From positions 1,302,001 to 1,366,000 of the forward strand of contig NZ_CP162412.1 in assembly GCF_040931995.1 (NCBI RefSeq): a stretch of DNA of 64,000 nucleotides. The letters are read 5' to 3'. This document shows, piece after piece, positions 26,769-35,345 of the stretch (position 1 is the stretch's first letter; each line of letters opens with the position of its first letter). Both the position numbers and the translations under genes were made by a program. Source of the DNA: Pelagovum sp. HNIBRBA483. Lineage in GTDB: Bacteria; Pseudomonadota; Alphaproteobacteria; Rhodobacterales; Rhodobacteraceae. The notes beneath the pieces are model-generated. The model made no database searches, was not told the origin of the DNA, and saw only the letters and a list, made by a program, of their open reading frames with translations.

Positions 26769-27644
26769 ATGCGGAGAAATTACACACCGAGCCTTGGTGA
26801 GCTTCAGGCATTTGTTGCGGCGGCGGAGTGCGGCTCGGCCACGCAAACCGCAGAAAGGCTCGGGCTGACGCAAAGCGCTGTGAGCCGTTCGCTGAAGGCG
26901 TTGGAGGAGCGGCTTGGCGTATTGCTGTTTCATAGACAGAACCGGCGGCTTGTCCTGTCAGATGCGGGGCGGCTTTTTGCGCGAGAGGCGCGGGAGCTGT
27001 TGCAGGCGCTGGATGAAAGCGCGTTGCGGATCATGTCGTTTGGCGGGCGGCGCAATGTGTTGCGTATCTCGGTGTTGCCAACTTTTGGGGCGGTCTGGCT
27101 GGTGCCACGCTTAGCGGAATTTGCGAAGGCGCATCCGGATGTGACATTTGACATAAGATCAACGCTGCAGGCGGTAGATTTTGTACGCGACGACGTTGAT
27201 TTTGCGGTGATCCGAGCAGAGGAGCGTGGCGTGGGTGAAGTGCTAACCGAAGAGCGGCTAATTGTCGTCGCCTCGCCTGCGCTTTGTGATGGCTGGTTAT
27301 CGGATGACCGTTTGGTGACGCTGCCCCTCTTGCAGCAGGCGACGCGGCCGAATCTGTGGTTAGAGTGGTTTGTTGAGGCGGGATTCGATCCCGTAACGAT
27401 TGCGCGTGGCCCGCGATTCGAGCAATTCGGGATGGTTCTTGCCGCAGCGCGGGCCGGAATGGGCGTGGCGCTGGTGCCAGAGGTTTTGGTCAGTGTCGAG
27501 ATCGCGCGGGGCGTATTGCGACAGGTCAGCAAGCGGTCATTGGTCAGCGCGACGCACTATGTTCTGTCTTACCCTGAGCGGAGCAGAGAGTTGCCGGACT
27601 TCGAGGCGCTGAGGACGTGGCTGACCCGCTACACTGCAGTATGA
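26769..27644 (+). CDS. LysR-type transcriptional regulator, probable regulator of gcdH
   Basis: 291 residues: winged helix-turn-helix (1-60, LGELQAFVAAAECGSATQTA followed by LGLTQSAVSRSLKALEERLG) and a periplasmic-binding-like effector domain (about 90-290, starting VLRISVLPTFGAVWLVPRLA). The latter resembles GcvA-type regulators. It is divergent from gcdH, and LysR proteins usually control the divergent gene, so glutaryl-CoA or another lysine/tryptophan catabolite is a plausible effector (inference). Confidence 0.85.
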   Translation: MRRNYTPSLGELQAFVAAAECGSATQTAERLGLTQSAVSRSLKALEERLGVLLFHRQNRRLVLSDAGRLFAREARELLQALDESALRIMSFGGRRNVLRISVLPTFGAVWLVPRLAEFAKAHPDVTFDIRSTLQAVDFVRDDVDFAVIRAEERGVGEVLTEERLIVVASPALCDGWLSDDRLVTLPLLQQATRPNLWLEWFVEAGFDPVTIARGPRFEQFGMVLAAARAGMGVALVPEVLVSVEIARGVLRQVSKRSLVSATHYVLSYPERSRELPDFEALRTWLTRYTAV

Positions 27645-27721
27645 GAATAAATGTCACGTTGACACCTAAGCGCTCATGCGGGGCATACTGGTGTAAATAA
27701 ACCGATGAAAGGTAATCAGGT

Positions 27722-28189
27722 ATGGGTAAAGCATTTTTGTTTTCGTTGGCTACGGCTGTTGGTTTGGCTGCGGTCCCGGTGGCCGCGTGCCCTGACTGGC
27801 AGGGGACGCCGCATTTCGGGCAGATAGACTTGTGGGCCGGTTTCGAGCCTGATCCCTATGTACGCCGGATCACAGCGGGCGGTTTTAACAGTTTGGAAAA
27901 CTGCTTTACCGGCGGCTATACCGGCTATGTGACGACGCGGCCTGACTTTGATCTGTACTGGAACGGCTATTCAGGCCAGTTGACGATTGCGGTTGAGGCG
28001 TCTGCGGACGCTATATTGCTGGTCAACGACCCCAACGGGGACTGGTTCTACAGTGATGATTATCGCGGAACCAATCCGGCGATCACTTTCTACGATCCTG
28101 AAGAGGGCCTCTACGATATTTGGATCGGCAGTTATGACGGGTCGCGGCGCAATCCCGGGCGCTTGATCTTTACTGAATACGACTACTGA
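27722..28189 (+). CDS. Small secreted protein, probable beta-sandwich
   Basis: 155 residues. A signal peptide with likely cleavage after VAA (about residue 21), leaving CPDWQGTP at the mature N-terminus. The rest is acidic and rich in Tyr, Trp, Gly and Asp, with alternating hydrophobic strands ending EGLYDIWIGSYDG, like the last strands of pre-peptidase C-terminal or related beta-sandwich domains. Three Cys. No catalytic motif seen. An intrinsic terminator follows directly. Function unknown. Confidence 0.65.
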   Translation: MGKAFLFSLATAVGLAAVPVAACPDWQGTPHFGQIDLWAGFEPDPYVRRITAGGFNSLENCFTGGYTGYVTTRPDFDLYWNGYSGQLTIAVEASADAILLVNDPNGDWFYSDDYRGTNPAITFYDPEEGLYDIWIGSYDGSRRNPGRLIFTEYDY

Positions 28190-28213
28190 ACTGTGTGATC
28201 GGCGACGAAATTA

Positions 28214-28247
28214 AGGGAGGTGCGGCTGCGCCTCTCTTTTTCTTTGT
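28214..28247 (+). terminator. Rho-independent terminator after the secreted protein gene
   Basis: AGGGAGGTGC (28214-28223) pairs with GCGCCTCTCT (28228-28237) through eight Watson-Crick and two G-U pairs with a GGCT loop, then a T-rich tail. Confidence 0.7.
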
Positions 28248-28307
28248 TGTGACGCAGCCTTGTCCGCGCTTACCTGTATTATAGGCCAGGGAAGAGGAGG
28301 GTTCAGC

Positions 28308-29279
28308 ATGGGTGACATGATTCCAGAGATCGCGCTGGACTGGCATCGGCAGGGCCGTGCGGTGGCCTTGGCGACGGTGGTCGAGACATGGGGCTCGGCG
28401 CCACGGCCCGTAGGAAGCCAGTTGGTGATTGATGCTGACGGCGCCATGGAGGGGTCTGTCTCTGGTGGCTGCGTCGAGGGGGCGGTGATCGTTGAGGCGC
28501 TGGAGGTAATCGACGAAGGACGTGCGCGACTGCTGGATTTTGGCGTGTCGGATGATGATGCCTTCGCGGTCGGCCTCGCCTGTGGCGGGCGGATTAGGGT
28601 GCTCGTTGAACCAGTGGGCGCGGTTTGGCCGGTGGCGCTGCTCGAGGCCTTGGTTGCGGCGCGAGTGGAGCGGCGCCCCGTCGCCTATGTCGCTGATCTT
28701 GAGAGCGATGCGCGGCGCCTTGCTGGTAAAGAGGAGTTTCTCGAACGGTTCAGGCTGGATCGCTCGGGTATCGAGCCTGATGGCCGCCATTTCGTGGCGG
28801 TGCATAATCCGCCCTTAAAGATGATTATCGTGGGCGCAGTGCATATCGCGCAGTATTTGGCCGAATTTGCGAAGGCCTGCGGGCATGCGCCTATCCTGAT
28901 TGATCCACGGCCTGCCTTCGGCTCGGCTGCACGGTTCCCCGAGATTGCCATTCATGATGGGTGGCCGGATGAAGCAATGGAGGAGATCGGGCTGGATGCT
29001 CGGACGAGTGTGATTACCCTGACCCATGATCCTAAACTGGATGATCCTGCCATCAAGGCGGCGCTGCGTGCGCCGGTGTACTATCTGGGATGCCTTGGCT
29101 CGACTCGCACCCACGCAAAACGGGTCACGCGGCTGGAAGAGGCAGGTTTTTCGGATGCGGAGATTGCGCGGATCCACGGGCCGGTCGGGCTTGATTTGGG
29201 AGGACGGTCGCCTTCCGAGATTGCGATAAGCATCATGGCAGAGGTGACGCGCGCATTGCGGGGCGGGAAACGGGAATGA
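28308..29279 (+). CDS. XdhC/CoxI-family protein
   Basis: 323 residues. N-terminal XdhC_CoxI domain with GSVSGGCVEGAV (conserved Cys) and C-terminal Rossmann XdhC_C domain starting MIIVGAVHIAQYLAEFAKAC, ending in the conserved block GLDLGGRSPSEIAISIMAEV. Family members bind molybdenum cofactor, sulfurate it and insert it into xanthine or CO dehydrogenase-type hydroxylases. GAAGAGGAGG at 28291-28300 fixes the start. Overlaps the next gene by four bases. No molybdenum hydroxylase is within the window. Confidence 0.9.
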   Translation: MGDMIPEIALDWHRQGRAVALATVVETWGSAPRPVGSQLVIDADGAMEGSVSGGCVEGAVIVEALEVIDEGRARLLDFGVSDDDAFAVGLACGGRIRVLVEPVGAVWPVALLEALVAARVERRPVAYVADLESDARRLAGKEEFLERFRLDRSGIEPDGRHFVAVHNPPLKMIIVGAVHIAQYLAEFAKACGHAPILIDPRPAFGSAARFPEIAIHDGWPDEAMEEIGLDARTSVITLTHDPKLDDPAIKAALRAPVYYLGCLGSTRTHAKRVTRLEEAGFSDAEIARIHGPVGLDLGGRSPSEIAISIMAEVTRALRGGKRE

Positions 29280-30262
29280 TTTTCGGGGAGGTGGCGCTCA
29301 ACCATGCTGAAGGCGCGATTTTGGCGCATTCTATCGCCCTTTCAAAAGGTGGTCGCATCCGAAAAGGCAAGATGTTGACCGAGACAGATATCACGCTTTT
29401 GCGTACGTCGGATATCCACGCGGTGATTGTTGCCCGTTTGCAAGAGGGTGATGTTCACGAAGATGCCGCCGCCGCGCGGATTGGCGCGGCGCTTCGCGGC
29501 GCGGGGTTGCGTGCCAATGTTGCGTCAACGGGGCGTGTGAACCTTTATGCGGAGGCGGCAGGTGTAGTCGATATCGACCGAGACGCCATTGACGCGGTCA
29601 ACGCCATTGATCCGATGATCACGATAGCCACCGTTGGTGAATGGCAACGGGTCCGAGAGGGCGGAATGGTGGCAACCGTGAAGATCATTTCATATGCGGT
29701 TGCCGATAAACTTGTTGTTGCGGCGGAAGAGGCAGCGCGTAACGCGCTCCGGCTGCGCGGGCTGGCGCGGCGACGGGTGAGCCTGATCGAGACGGGTGGC
29801 GCGATTTCCCTACGCGCGGCGGAAGCGATTGGCGGTCGCTTGGCGCGGATGGGAGCGGAAATGAGCGCGCATGTGGCGACGGTGCATGAATGTGATGCCA
29901 TCGCCCGCGCTTTTGCCGAAACGTCAGGGGATCTGATCCTTCTTTTGACGGAAACCGCGACATCGGACCCAGCGGATGTGGGACCGGAGGGGTTGCGACG
30001 CGCAGGCGGTACCGTCACCCGTTTTGGTATGCCAGTTGATCCGGGTAACTTACTGTTTTTTGGAGATTTAAAAGGCAAGCCGGTGATCGGTTTGCCGGGA
30101 TGCGCACGTTCGCCCGCGCTGAATGGCGCTGACTGGATCCTTGAGCGGATGTTATGCGGGGTGCCTGTCCCCACCGACAGCGTGGCGCGAATGGGCGTTG
30201 GAGGGCTGTTGAAGGAAATCCCCGAGCGCCGCGCCCCGCGGGAGGCACCGGAGCGGGAATAA
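29276..30262 (+). CDS. Molybdopterin-binding (MoaB/Mog-like) domain protein
   Basis: 328 residues. N-terminal part (1-60) reads like a MoeA-type fragment (HAEGAILAHSIALSKGGRIRKG). The C-terminal half (about 165-315) is a molybdopterin-binding fold with SLIETGG, LILLLTETATSDPADVGPEG and PGNLLFFG-type loops, then PVIGLPGCARSPALNGADW. Proteins of this kind sit with XdhC/CoxI and a MocA-like cytidylyltransferase in molybdenum hydroxylase loci; here the cytidylyltransferase is absent. Translationally coupled to the XdhC gene (ATGA). The C-terminus is Arg/Glu/Pro-rich. Confidence 0.85.
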   Translation: MIFGEVALNHAEGAILAHSIALSKGGRIRKGKMLTETDITLLRTSDIHAVIVARLQEGDVHEDAAAARIGAALRGAGLRANVASTGRVNLYAEAAGVVDIDRDAIDAVNAIDPMITIATVGEWQRVREGGMVATVKIISYAVADKLVVAAEEAARNALRLRGLARRRVSLIETGGAISLRAAEAIGGRLARMGAEMSAHVATVHECDAIARAFAETSGDLILLLTETATSDPADVGPEGLRRAGGTVTRFGMPVDPGNLLFFGDLKGKPVIGLPGCARSPALNGADWILERMLCGVPVPTDSVARMGVGGLLKEIPERRAPREAPERE

Positions 30263-30265
30263 TCC

Positions 30266-30868
30266 CTATTGAGACGGCTTGCGTGCAATAAGGTCAATCA
30301 AGGCGGAGCGACCGCTGTGACCAACTCCTTCCTCTATCACCGCGTCATAGGACCGAAGATCGAGAATTTCAAATTCCGCAAAAGCGGCCTCCAGCATGGC
30401 GTCGGTGTACATATTCTCGGCGTGAGGCGGGCCGCCGGTGCCGTATGAAACCTGCTCGGGACGGTAGCCGTGCAAGAGAACGAGCCCGTTGGGCGCGACG
30501 GCACGCTTCATATTCTCGAAAAGGGCATCCCGCTGCGGGGGCGTGGCGAATTGGATAAAGATACCAACCACGGCGTCAAACTGGCGGCTCCAGTCCCAAT
30601 CCTCGATACCGGCGTTGTGATAGGAGACAGCCACGCCAGACTGAGCGGCAAGGTCTTTGGCCTTTTGCAGCGCGACGGTGGAGGTGTCGAAAGCGGTTAC
30701 GTCATGGCCTGCTTGGGCGAGGAAAACCGAGTTCCGCCCTTCGCCATCGGCAATGGCGAGCACGGAGCTGCCCTCGGGGATGCGGGAAATGTGGGTTTCC
30801 AAGAAGGTGGCGGGTGCTGTGCCAAACAGATATTCGGCGCGGTCGTAGCGCGCATCCCAAGTGGTCAT
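30266..30868 (-). CDS. SAM-dependent methyltransferase (TehB-like class I)
   Basis: 200 residues. Class I Rossmann fold: motif I VLAIADGEGRNSVFLAQ, acidic strand-2 end VTAFDTS, motif II region FDAVVGIFIQF, then VLLHGYRPEQVSYGTGGPP. Such proteins resemble thiopurine/tellurite methyltransferases, but the substrate is unknown. Start MTTWDARYDRAEYLFG with GGAGG upstream. That RBS follows immediately after the T-run of the infC terminator, so this gene is probably read by read-through or has no separate leader. Confidence 0.8.
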   Translation of the reverse strand: MTTWDARYDRAEYLFGTAPATFLETHISRIPEGSSVLAIADGEGRNSVFLAQAGHDVTAFDTSTVALQKAKDLAAQSGVAVSYHNAGIEDWDWSRQFDAVVGIFIQFATPPQRDALFENMKRAVAPNGLVLLHGYRPEQVSYGTGGPPHAENMYTDAMLEAAFAEFEILDLRSYDAVIEEGVGHSGRSALIDLIARKPSQ

Positions 30869-30878
30869 TGGTCCTCCG

Positions 30879-30912
30879 AAAAAAAAGAGCCCACCAGAGG
30901 GTGGGCTCACTG
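30879..30912 (-). terminator. infC intrinsic terminator
   Basis: On the minus strand GAGCCCACC and GGTGGGCTC (around 30890-30911) form a perfect stem with a short loop, then eight T. The tail runs up to the ribosome site of the downstream methyltransferase gene. Confidence 0.85.
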
Positions 30913-30927
30913 CGATCGTCTGTTCGA

Positions 30928-31470
30928 TTATTTCAGCGGGCTGATCATCATGACCATTTGCCGGCCTTCCATCTTGGGCATGTTGTCTACTTTGCCCAGC
31001 TCCTTGATGTCTTCCGCGACGCGCTCGAGAAGCTGCCGGCCGAGATCTTGGTGAGCCATTTCGCGCCCCCGAAAGCGCAGCGTCACTTTGACTTTGTCGC
31101 CATTATCGAGAAACTTGAAAACATTGCGCATTTTGACATCGTAGTCATGGGTATCCGTTGTGGGGCGGAATTTGACCTCTTTGACCTCGATAATCTTCTG
31201 CTTTTTGCGCGCTTCGGCCTCTTTCTTCTGAGTCTCGTATTTGAACTTGCCATAGTCCATGATTTTACACACGGGCGGGGTGGCATTGGGAGAGATCTCA
31301 ACGAGGTCTAGGCCGGCCTCTTCAGCGAGGGCGAGGGCTCTCTCGGGCGAGACGACGCCGACGTTTTCACCTTCTGCGCCGATAAGACGGATTTCCGTTC
31401 CACGGATGCGATCATTCACGCGGGGGCCGGTGTCACGCGTTGGAGGCGCGTTGTGTGGTCTGCGAGCTAT
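30928..31470 (-). CDS. infC: Translation initiation factor IF-3, AUA start codon
   Basis: IF-3 binds the 30S subunit and enforces correct start-codon and initiator tRNA choice. Conserved blocks [46 protein letters not shown] and [14 protein letters not shown]. Starting at the first ordinary codon (GTG, 31419) would remove 17 residues. The frame continues upstream as [16 protein letters not shown], a typical alphaproteobacterial IF-3 N-terminus, to an ATA at 31468-31470 preceded by GAAAGGA. This gives 180 residues, equal to E. coli IF-3. A rare start codon is known from E. coli infC (AUU), where IF-3 represses its own translation. Confidence 0.9.
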   Translation of the reverse strand: MARRPHNAPPTRDTGPRVNDRIRGTEIRLIGAEGENVGVVSPERALALAEEAGLDLVEISPNATPPVCKIMDYGKFKYETQKKEAEARKKQKIIEVKEVKFRPTTDTHDYDVKMRNVFKFLDNGDKVKVTLRFRGREMAHQDLGRQLLERVAEDIKELGKVDNMPKMEGRQMVMMISPLK

Positions 31471-31506
31471 GGCTTTGGTCCTTTCGGTGTTTCAATTCTG
31501 GTTGGC

Positions 31507-31535
31507 AAAGTAGACGTGGCCCCGCCTGCGTGCAA
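31507..31535 (-). promoter_or_regulatory. Candidate infC promoter
   Basis: On the minus strand TTGCAC (31530-31535) and TACTTT (31507-31512) are 17 bp apart, giving a leader of about 30 nt before the AUA codon. Confidence 0.45.
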
Positions 31536-31577
31536 CCGCAAATGCGAGGCCGAATCTGTCATGCCAGCGGGTTCTGC

Positions 31578-32408
31578 TTAGTCGAGGAATGCCTTTTCCA
31601 CAACGTAATGCTTTGGATCCGAGTTGGCGCCTTCCTCGAGGCCGTAGCTTTCGAGAAGCTCTTTGATCTCGAGGTTGAAGGCCAGGTTGCCACAGACCAT
31701 CGCGCGATCGGCTTCTGGTGAGAGAGGTGCCACGCCGAGATCCTCGAACACTTCGCCGGAGCGCATGAGATCGGTGATGCGGCCCATTTTCGGGCTCTCT
31801 TCGCGGGTCGTCGTCGGATAATAGCGCAGTTTCTTCAGGTTTTCCGCGCCGATCAGTTCTTGCAGCAGCTCGTCATTGCGGATGTCTTCGATCAGGCGCG
31901 CGCCATAGGTCAGTTCGCCCACCTCGCGACAGGTATGGGTGATGATGACCTCGTCATAATCCTCGTAGGTCTGCGGATCACGCAGGAGCGAAGCGAAGGG
32001 TGCAAAGCCGGTTCCTGTTGCGAAGAACCAGATACGCTTGCCCGGCAGAAGGGCGTCATGGACGAGCGTGCCAACGGGCTTCGGGCGCAGAACCACCTGA
32101 TCGCCCGGTTTGATGTGCTGGAGCCGTGAGGTTAGCGGGCCGTCAGGTACTTTGATCGAGTAAAATTCAAGCTCCTCGTCCCATGAAGGGGAGGCGATTG
32201 AGTATGCACGCAGCAGCGGGCGGCCGTTGTCGCCCATCAAGCCGATCATCACGAACTCGCCGGAACGGAACCGCAGCGATTGCGGGCGGGTCACGCGGAA
32301 CGAAAACAGCCGGTCTGTGTAATGCTCGACAGACGTTACCGTCTGTGCATCGGGCAGGGTGGGGACTTTGGTTGCGGTGGCTTTGGTCACTGGTTTTTGC
32401 TCGGTCAT
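31578..32408 (-). CDS. fpr: Ferredoxin-NADP(+) reductase
   Basis: 276-residue FAD oxidoreductase. FAD-binding RAYSIASPSW, then the NADP domain with WFFATGTGFAPFASLLRD, HTCREVGELTYG, and MVCGNLAFNLEIKELLESYG. It ends in EKAFLD rather than an aromatic residue, as in Rhodobacter-type FPRs. Moves electrons between NADPH and ferredoxin or flavodoxin. Last gene of the sulfur-reduction cluster, where it could feed the ferredoxin-dependent CysI. Confidence 0.92.
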   Translation of the reverse strand: MTEQKPVTKATATKVPTLPDAQTVTSVEHYTDRLFSFRVTRPQSLRFRSGEFVMIGLMGDNGRPLLRAYSIASPSWDEELEFYSIKVPDGPLTSRLQHIKPGDQVVLRPKPVGTLVHDALLPGKRIWFFATGTGFAPFASLLRDPQTYEDYDEVIITHTCREVGELTYGARLIEDIRNDELLQELIGAENLKKLRYYPTTTREESPKMGRITDLMRSGEVFEDLGVAPLSPEADRAMVCGNLAFNLEIKELLESYGLEEGANSDPKHYVVEKAFLD

Positions 32409-32470
32409 TCGTCCATCGCGGCCTCAAGAGCCGCGCCTTCTCCTAACGGTAAATCTGGGGAGTGAAAAGG

Positions 32471-32896
32471 TCAGCCGCGGGCGCGGAGCCGCGACTGATA
32501 GTCATGGGCCTGCCAATTCGCGCGGCGGAGCCAGTCTGCTTCGGGCTGGCGCGCGGCCTGCTCATCACTGATTTCGACCTCATCGAAACCGGCGCGACGG
32601 GCCATCGCGTATTGGTCGGGGATAACGTGCCCGCGTGCGCGGAGGCGGCCTGAGAACCCCATCAGGCGCAGTTGGCGGGCGATAGTAAAGCCGCGCCCAT
32701 CGGCAAAGCTTGGGAAGTCGATGCGGATCAGGTCAATTTCTTCGAGGCGTTCCGACAGCGCAATGGGATCGAAATCGGAAGGCAGATCAATGGCGGTATC
32801 GACGCTGCCTGCGTTGGCGGGTAGCGCCGCGACTTCGGTAAAAGTGCCGGTCCAGTCCTCTTGGGTGAACCCTGCATCGGTGACGATAACAGACAT
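32471..32896 (-). CDS. DUF934 protein of the sulfite reduction cluster
   Basis: 141 residues, no cysteine cluster. Contains IDLIRIDFPSFADGRGFTIARQLRLMGFSGRLRARGHVIPDQYAMARRAGFDEVE in pieces, the hallmark of DUF934. The family co-occurs with CysI/CysH in proteobacteria and is thought to assist sulfite reductase, but the mechanism is not established. Start at 32896, 28 bp after cysH, with AAGGAT upstream. Confidence 0.88.
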   Translation of the reverse strand: MSVIVTDAGFTQEDWTGTFTEVAALPANAGSVDTAIDLPSDFDPIALSERLEEIDLIRIDFPSFADGRGFTIARQLRLMGFSGRLRARGHVIPDQYAMARRAGFDEVEISDEQAARQPEADWLRRANWQAHDYQSRLRARG

Positions 32897-32924
32897 AGAT
32901 GTAATCCTTGGTATCGGGGTGCCG

Positions 32925-33683
32925 CTACGCGGCGACCCCTCCGTTGCCACTGCCGGTGCCGCCTGCGCGGACCAGTTTGCCGTTGACGTAGTGGATGCCG
33001 CATTCCTCTTTCGAGGTATCGCGCCAGCGCCCTGCGCGGGGGTCTTCGCCATCGTTGACGCGGGTGGTGCAGGGCGCACAGCCGATGGACGGGTATCCCT
33101 TGGCAACGAGCGGATGCCGTGGGAGGCGGTTTTCAGCGATATATTCCTGAAGATCCTTGCTCTCCCAATGCGCCAGCGGATTGATCTTGATCCGGCGATC
33201 GTCTTCGTTCTCGAAGAAGTCGATCGCCGCGCGGGCTGCGCCTTGGTAGCGCTTGCGGCCGGTGATCCACGCATCGAAGCCATCCAGTGCATTTTGCAGC
33301 GGAAGTGTCTTGCGCAGATGGCAGCATGCGTCAGGGTCATGCAAGTGCAGCAGGCTTTCGTTGTCGTGTGTGAAAATCTGGTCCCTGTCTGCGCGGATGA
33401 TGCGCACGTCTTTGAGGTTGAGCCGCTCGGCTAGTTCCTGCTGGTAGACAAGGGTTTCGGTGAACAGCATTTCGGTGTCGATGAAGATCACCGGCGTTTG
33501 GCGGTCAATGATCGAAACGAGATGTAGCAACACAACGGATTCCGCGCCGAAAGAGGATACCAAAGCGGTCTTGCCCACTTCGGCATCGCGCAAGGCGTGC
33601 TCCAGAACGGATGTTGCGCCGTGATGTTTGTAGCGGGTGTTGAGCGCTGTCACGCGCTCTTGAACGGACTGATTATGCGGCAT
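32925..33683 (-). CDS. cysH: Adenylyl-sulfate (APS-type) reductase CysH
   Basis: Reduces activated sulfate to sulfite with thioredoxin. 252 residues with the PP-loop SSFGAESVVLLHL near 43-55. Two cysteine pairs, Cys120-Cys121 and Cys202-xx-Cys205, bind a [4Fe-4S] cluster, and ECGIH (Cys228) holds the catalytic Cys. The paired cysteines mark the APS-using branch rather than the E. coli PAPS type. The start overlaps the cysI stop by 11 bases. The C-terminus is Gly-rich. Confidence 0.92.
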   Translation of the reverse strand: MPHNQSVQERVTALNTRYKHHGATSVLEHALRDAEVGKTALVSSFGAESVVLLHLVSIIDRQTPVIFIDTEMLFTETLVYQQELAERLNLKDVRIIRADRDQIFTHDNESLLHLHDPDACCHLRKTLPLQNALDGFDAWITGRKRYQGAARAAIDFFENEDDRRIKINPLAHWESKDLQEYIAENRLPRHPLVAKGYPSIGCAPCTTRVNDGEDPRAGRWRDTSKEECGIHYVNGKLVRAGGTGSGNGGVAA

Positions 33684-35343
33684 TTGCCTTATCCTCCGGC
33701 GGGTAGAGAAGCGCCTTGAACGGCTCCATCCCGAGCCGCTTGTAGGCGTCGAGGAAGGTTTCTTCTGGGGTTTCCCGCAGATCGAGATAGCCGAGAACGA
33801 GCCGCTCGATTGCAGGGATGATTTCCTCGGCGGGGAAGCCGGGGCCGGTGCGGGTGCCAATGGCGGCGTCTTCGGTGCTGTCGCCGCCAAGCGTGATCTG
33901 GTAGTTTTCGACGCCAGCACGGTCGAGGCCCAAAATCCCGATATGGCCGACATGGTGATGCCCGCAGGCATTGATGCAGCCGGAGATTTTGATCTTTAGC
34001 GGGCCGATGTCGTGCTCGAGCTTCAGCTCATCAAAGCGGGTGGCGATCTCTTGGGCGATCGGGATCGAGCGTGCGGTCGCGAGTGCGCAGTAGTCCATGC
34101 CGGGGCAGGCGATGATATCGCTGACCAGTCCGATATTTGCCGTGGCGAGATCAGCTTCGCGCAGTGCAGCATAGACAGCCGGAAGATCAGACCTATGCAC
34201 ATGCGGCAGGATCACGTTCTGTTCGTGGCTGATGCGCAGTTCGGAGTGGCCGTAGCGCTCTGCCAGATCGGCCATAACGCGCATCTGCTCTGCGGTGGCA
34301 TCGCCCGGTGTGGCGCCATGCTTCTTGATCGAGATGGAAACGATCGCGTAGCCCTCGGCCTTGTGCGCGGCGAGGTTGGTATCGGTCCATGAGCGGAAGG
34401 CGGCGTTGGTTGCGCGGGCCTGTTCGTAGGCGTCGGTCGATTTCTTCACGAAGGCAGGTGCTGCGAATTGCGCCTCGATCTCGCGCAGAAGCGCCTGATC
34501 GACACCGCCGAATTCGGGGCGAAGGGTGTTGAAACGCTCTTCCACCAGATCGCGGATTTTTTCCAAGCCGTTTTCGTGAACGGTGATTTTGATGCGCGAT
34601 TTGTATTTGTTGTCGCGGCGGCCGAGGAGGTTCCACACGGATACAACCGCTTCGATATAAGGCAGGAGGTCTGCTTTTGGCAGGAAGTCGCGAATGACTT
34701 TGCCGACCATCGGTGTGCGCCCCAGGCCGCCGCCAACGATGACCTCGTAGCCCGGTTCACCTGCGGCGTTGCGCACCATGCGGAGGCCTACGTCATGTGC
34801 CTTCGTCACGGCGCGGTCATTCGGGCTGCCAGTGACCGCGATTTTGAATTTGCGGGGTAGGAACTGGAATTCCGGATGATCGGTGGACCATTGGCGCAGC
34901 AGCTCGGCCACGGGGCGCGGGTCTTCGATCTCGTCGGCGGCGGCACCGGCGAAATGGTCCGCCGTCACGTTGCGGATCGTGTTTCCAGAGGTCTGGATCG
35001 CATGCATTTGCACATCGGCCAGCGCATCGAGGATGTCGGGGACGTCTTTTAGCTTCGGCCAGTTGAACTGGATGTTCTGACGGGTGGTGAAGTGACCATA
35101 TCCTTTGTCCCAGCGCTTGGCGATATAGGCAAGCTGGCGCATTTGCGTGGGGTTCAGGGTGCCATAGGGCACGGCCACGCGCAGCATGTAGGCATGCAGT
35201 TGCAGGTAGAGGCCATTCATCAGGCGCAGCGGTTTGAATTCGTCCTCGGTCAGCGCGCCGTTGATCCGGCGTTCGACCTGATGGCGGAACTGCGAGACGC
35301 GTTCGCGGACGAAGGCTTCATCGAAATCGGTGTAGCTGTACAT
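33673..35343 (-). CDS. cysI: Ferredoxin-type sulfite reductase hemoprotein CysI
   Basis: 556 residues, two nitrite/sulfite reductase half-domains. The coupled siroheme-[4Fe-4S] site is bound by Cys413 and Cys419 (CPGMDYC) and Cys456 and Cys460 (CINAC). N-terminal siroheme contacts include TTRQNIQFNWPKL. It makes sulfide from sulfite with six electrons. A nitrite reductase role is possible for the family, but the neighbours cysG, cysH and DUF934 point to sulfite. One base-pair-scale spacing from DUF2849 indicates one operon. Confidence 0.92.
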   Translation of the reverse strand: MYSYTDFDEAFVRERVSQFRHQVERRINGALTEDEFKPLRLMNGLYLQLHAYMLRVAVPYGTLNPTQMRQLAYIAKRWDKGYGHFTTRQNIQFNWPKLKDVPDILDALADVQMHAIQTSGNTIRNVTADHFAGAAADEIEDPRPVAELLRQWSTDHPEFQFLPRKFKIAVTGSPNDRAVTKAHDVGLRMVRNAAGEPGYEVIVGGGLGRTPMVGKVIRDFLPKADLLPYIEAVVSVWNLLGRRDNKYKSRIKITVHENGLEKIRDLVEERFNTLRPEFGGVDQALLREIEAQFAAPAFVKKSTDAYEQARATNAAFRSWTDTNLAAHKAEGYAIVSISIKKHGATPGDATAEQMRVMADLAERYGHSELRISHEQNVILPHVHRSDLPAVYAALREADLATANIGLVSDIIACPGMDYCALATARSIPIAQEIATRFDELKLEHDIGPLKIKISGCINACGHHHVGHIGILGLDRAGVENYQITLGGDSTEDAAIGTRTGPGFPAEEIIPAIERLVLGYLDLRETPEETFLDAYKRLGMEPFKALLYPPEDKANAA

Positions 35344-35345
35344 AT

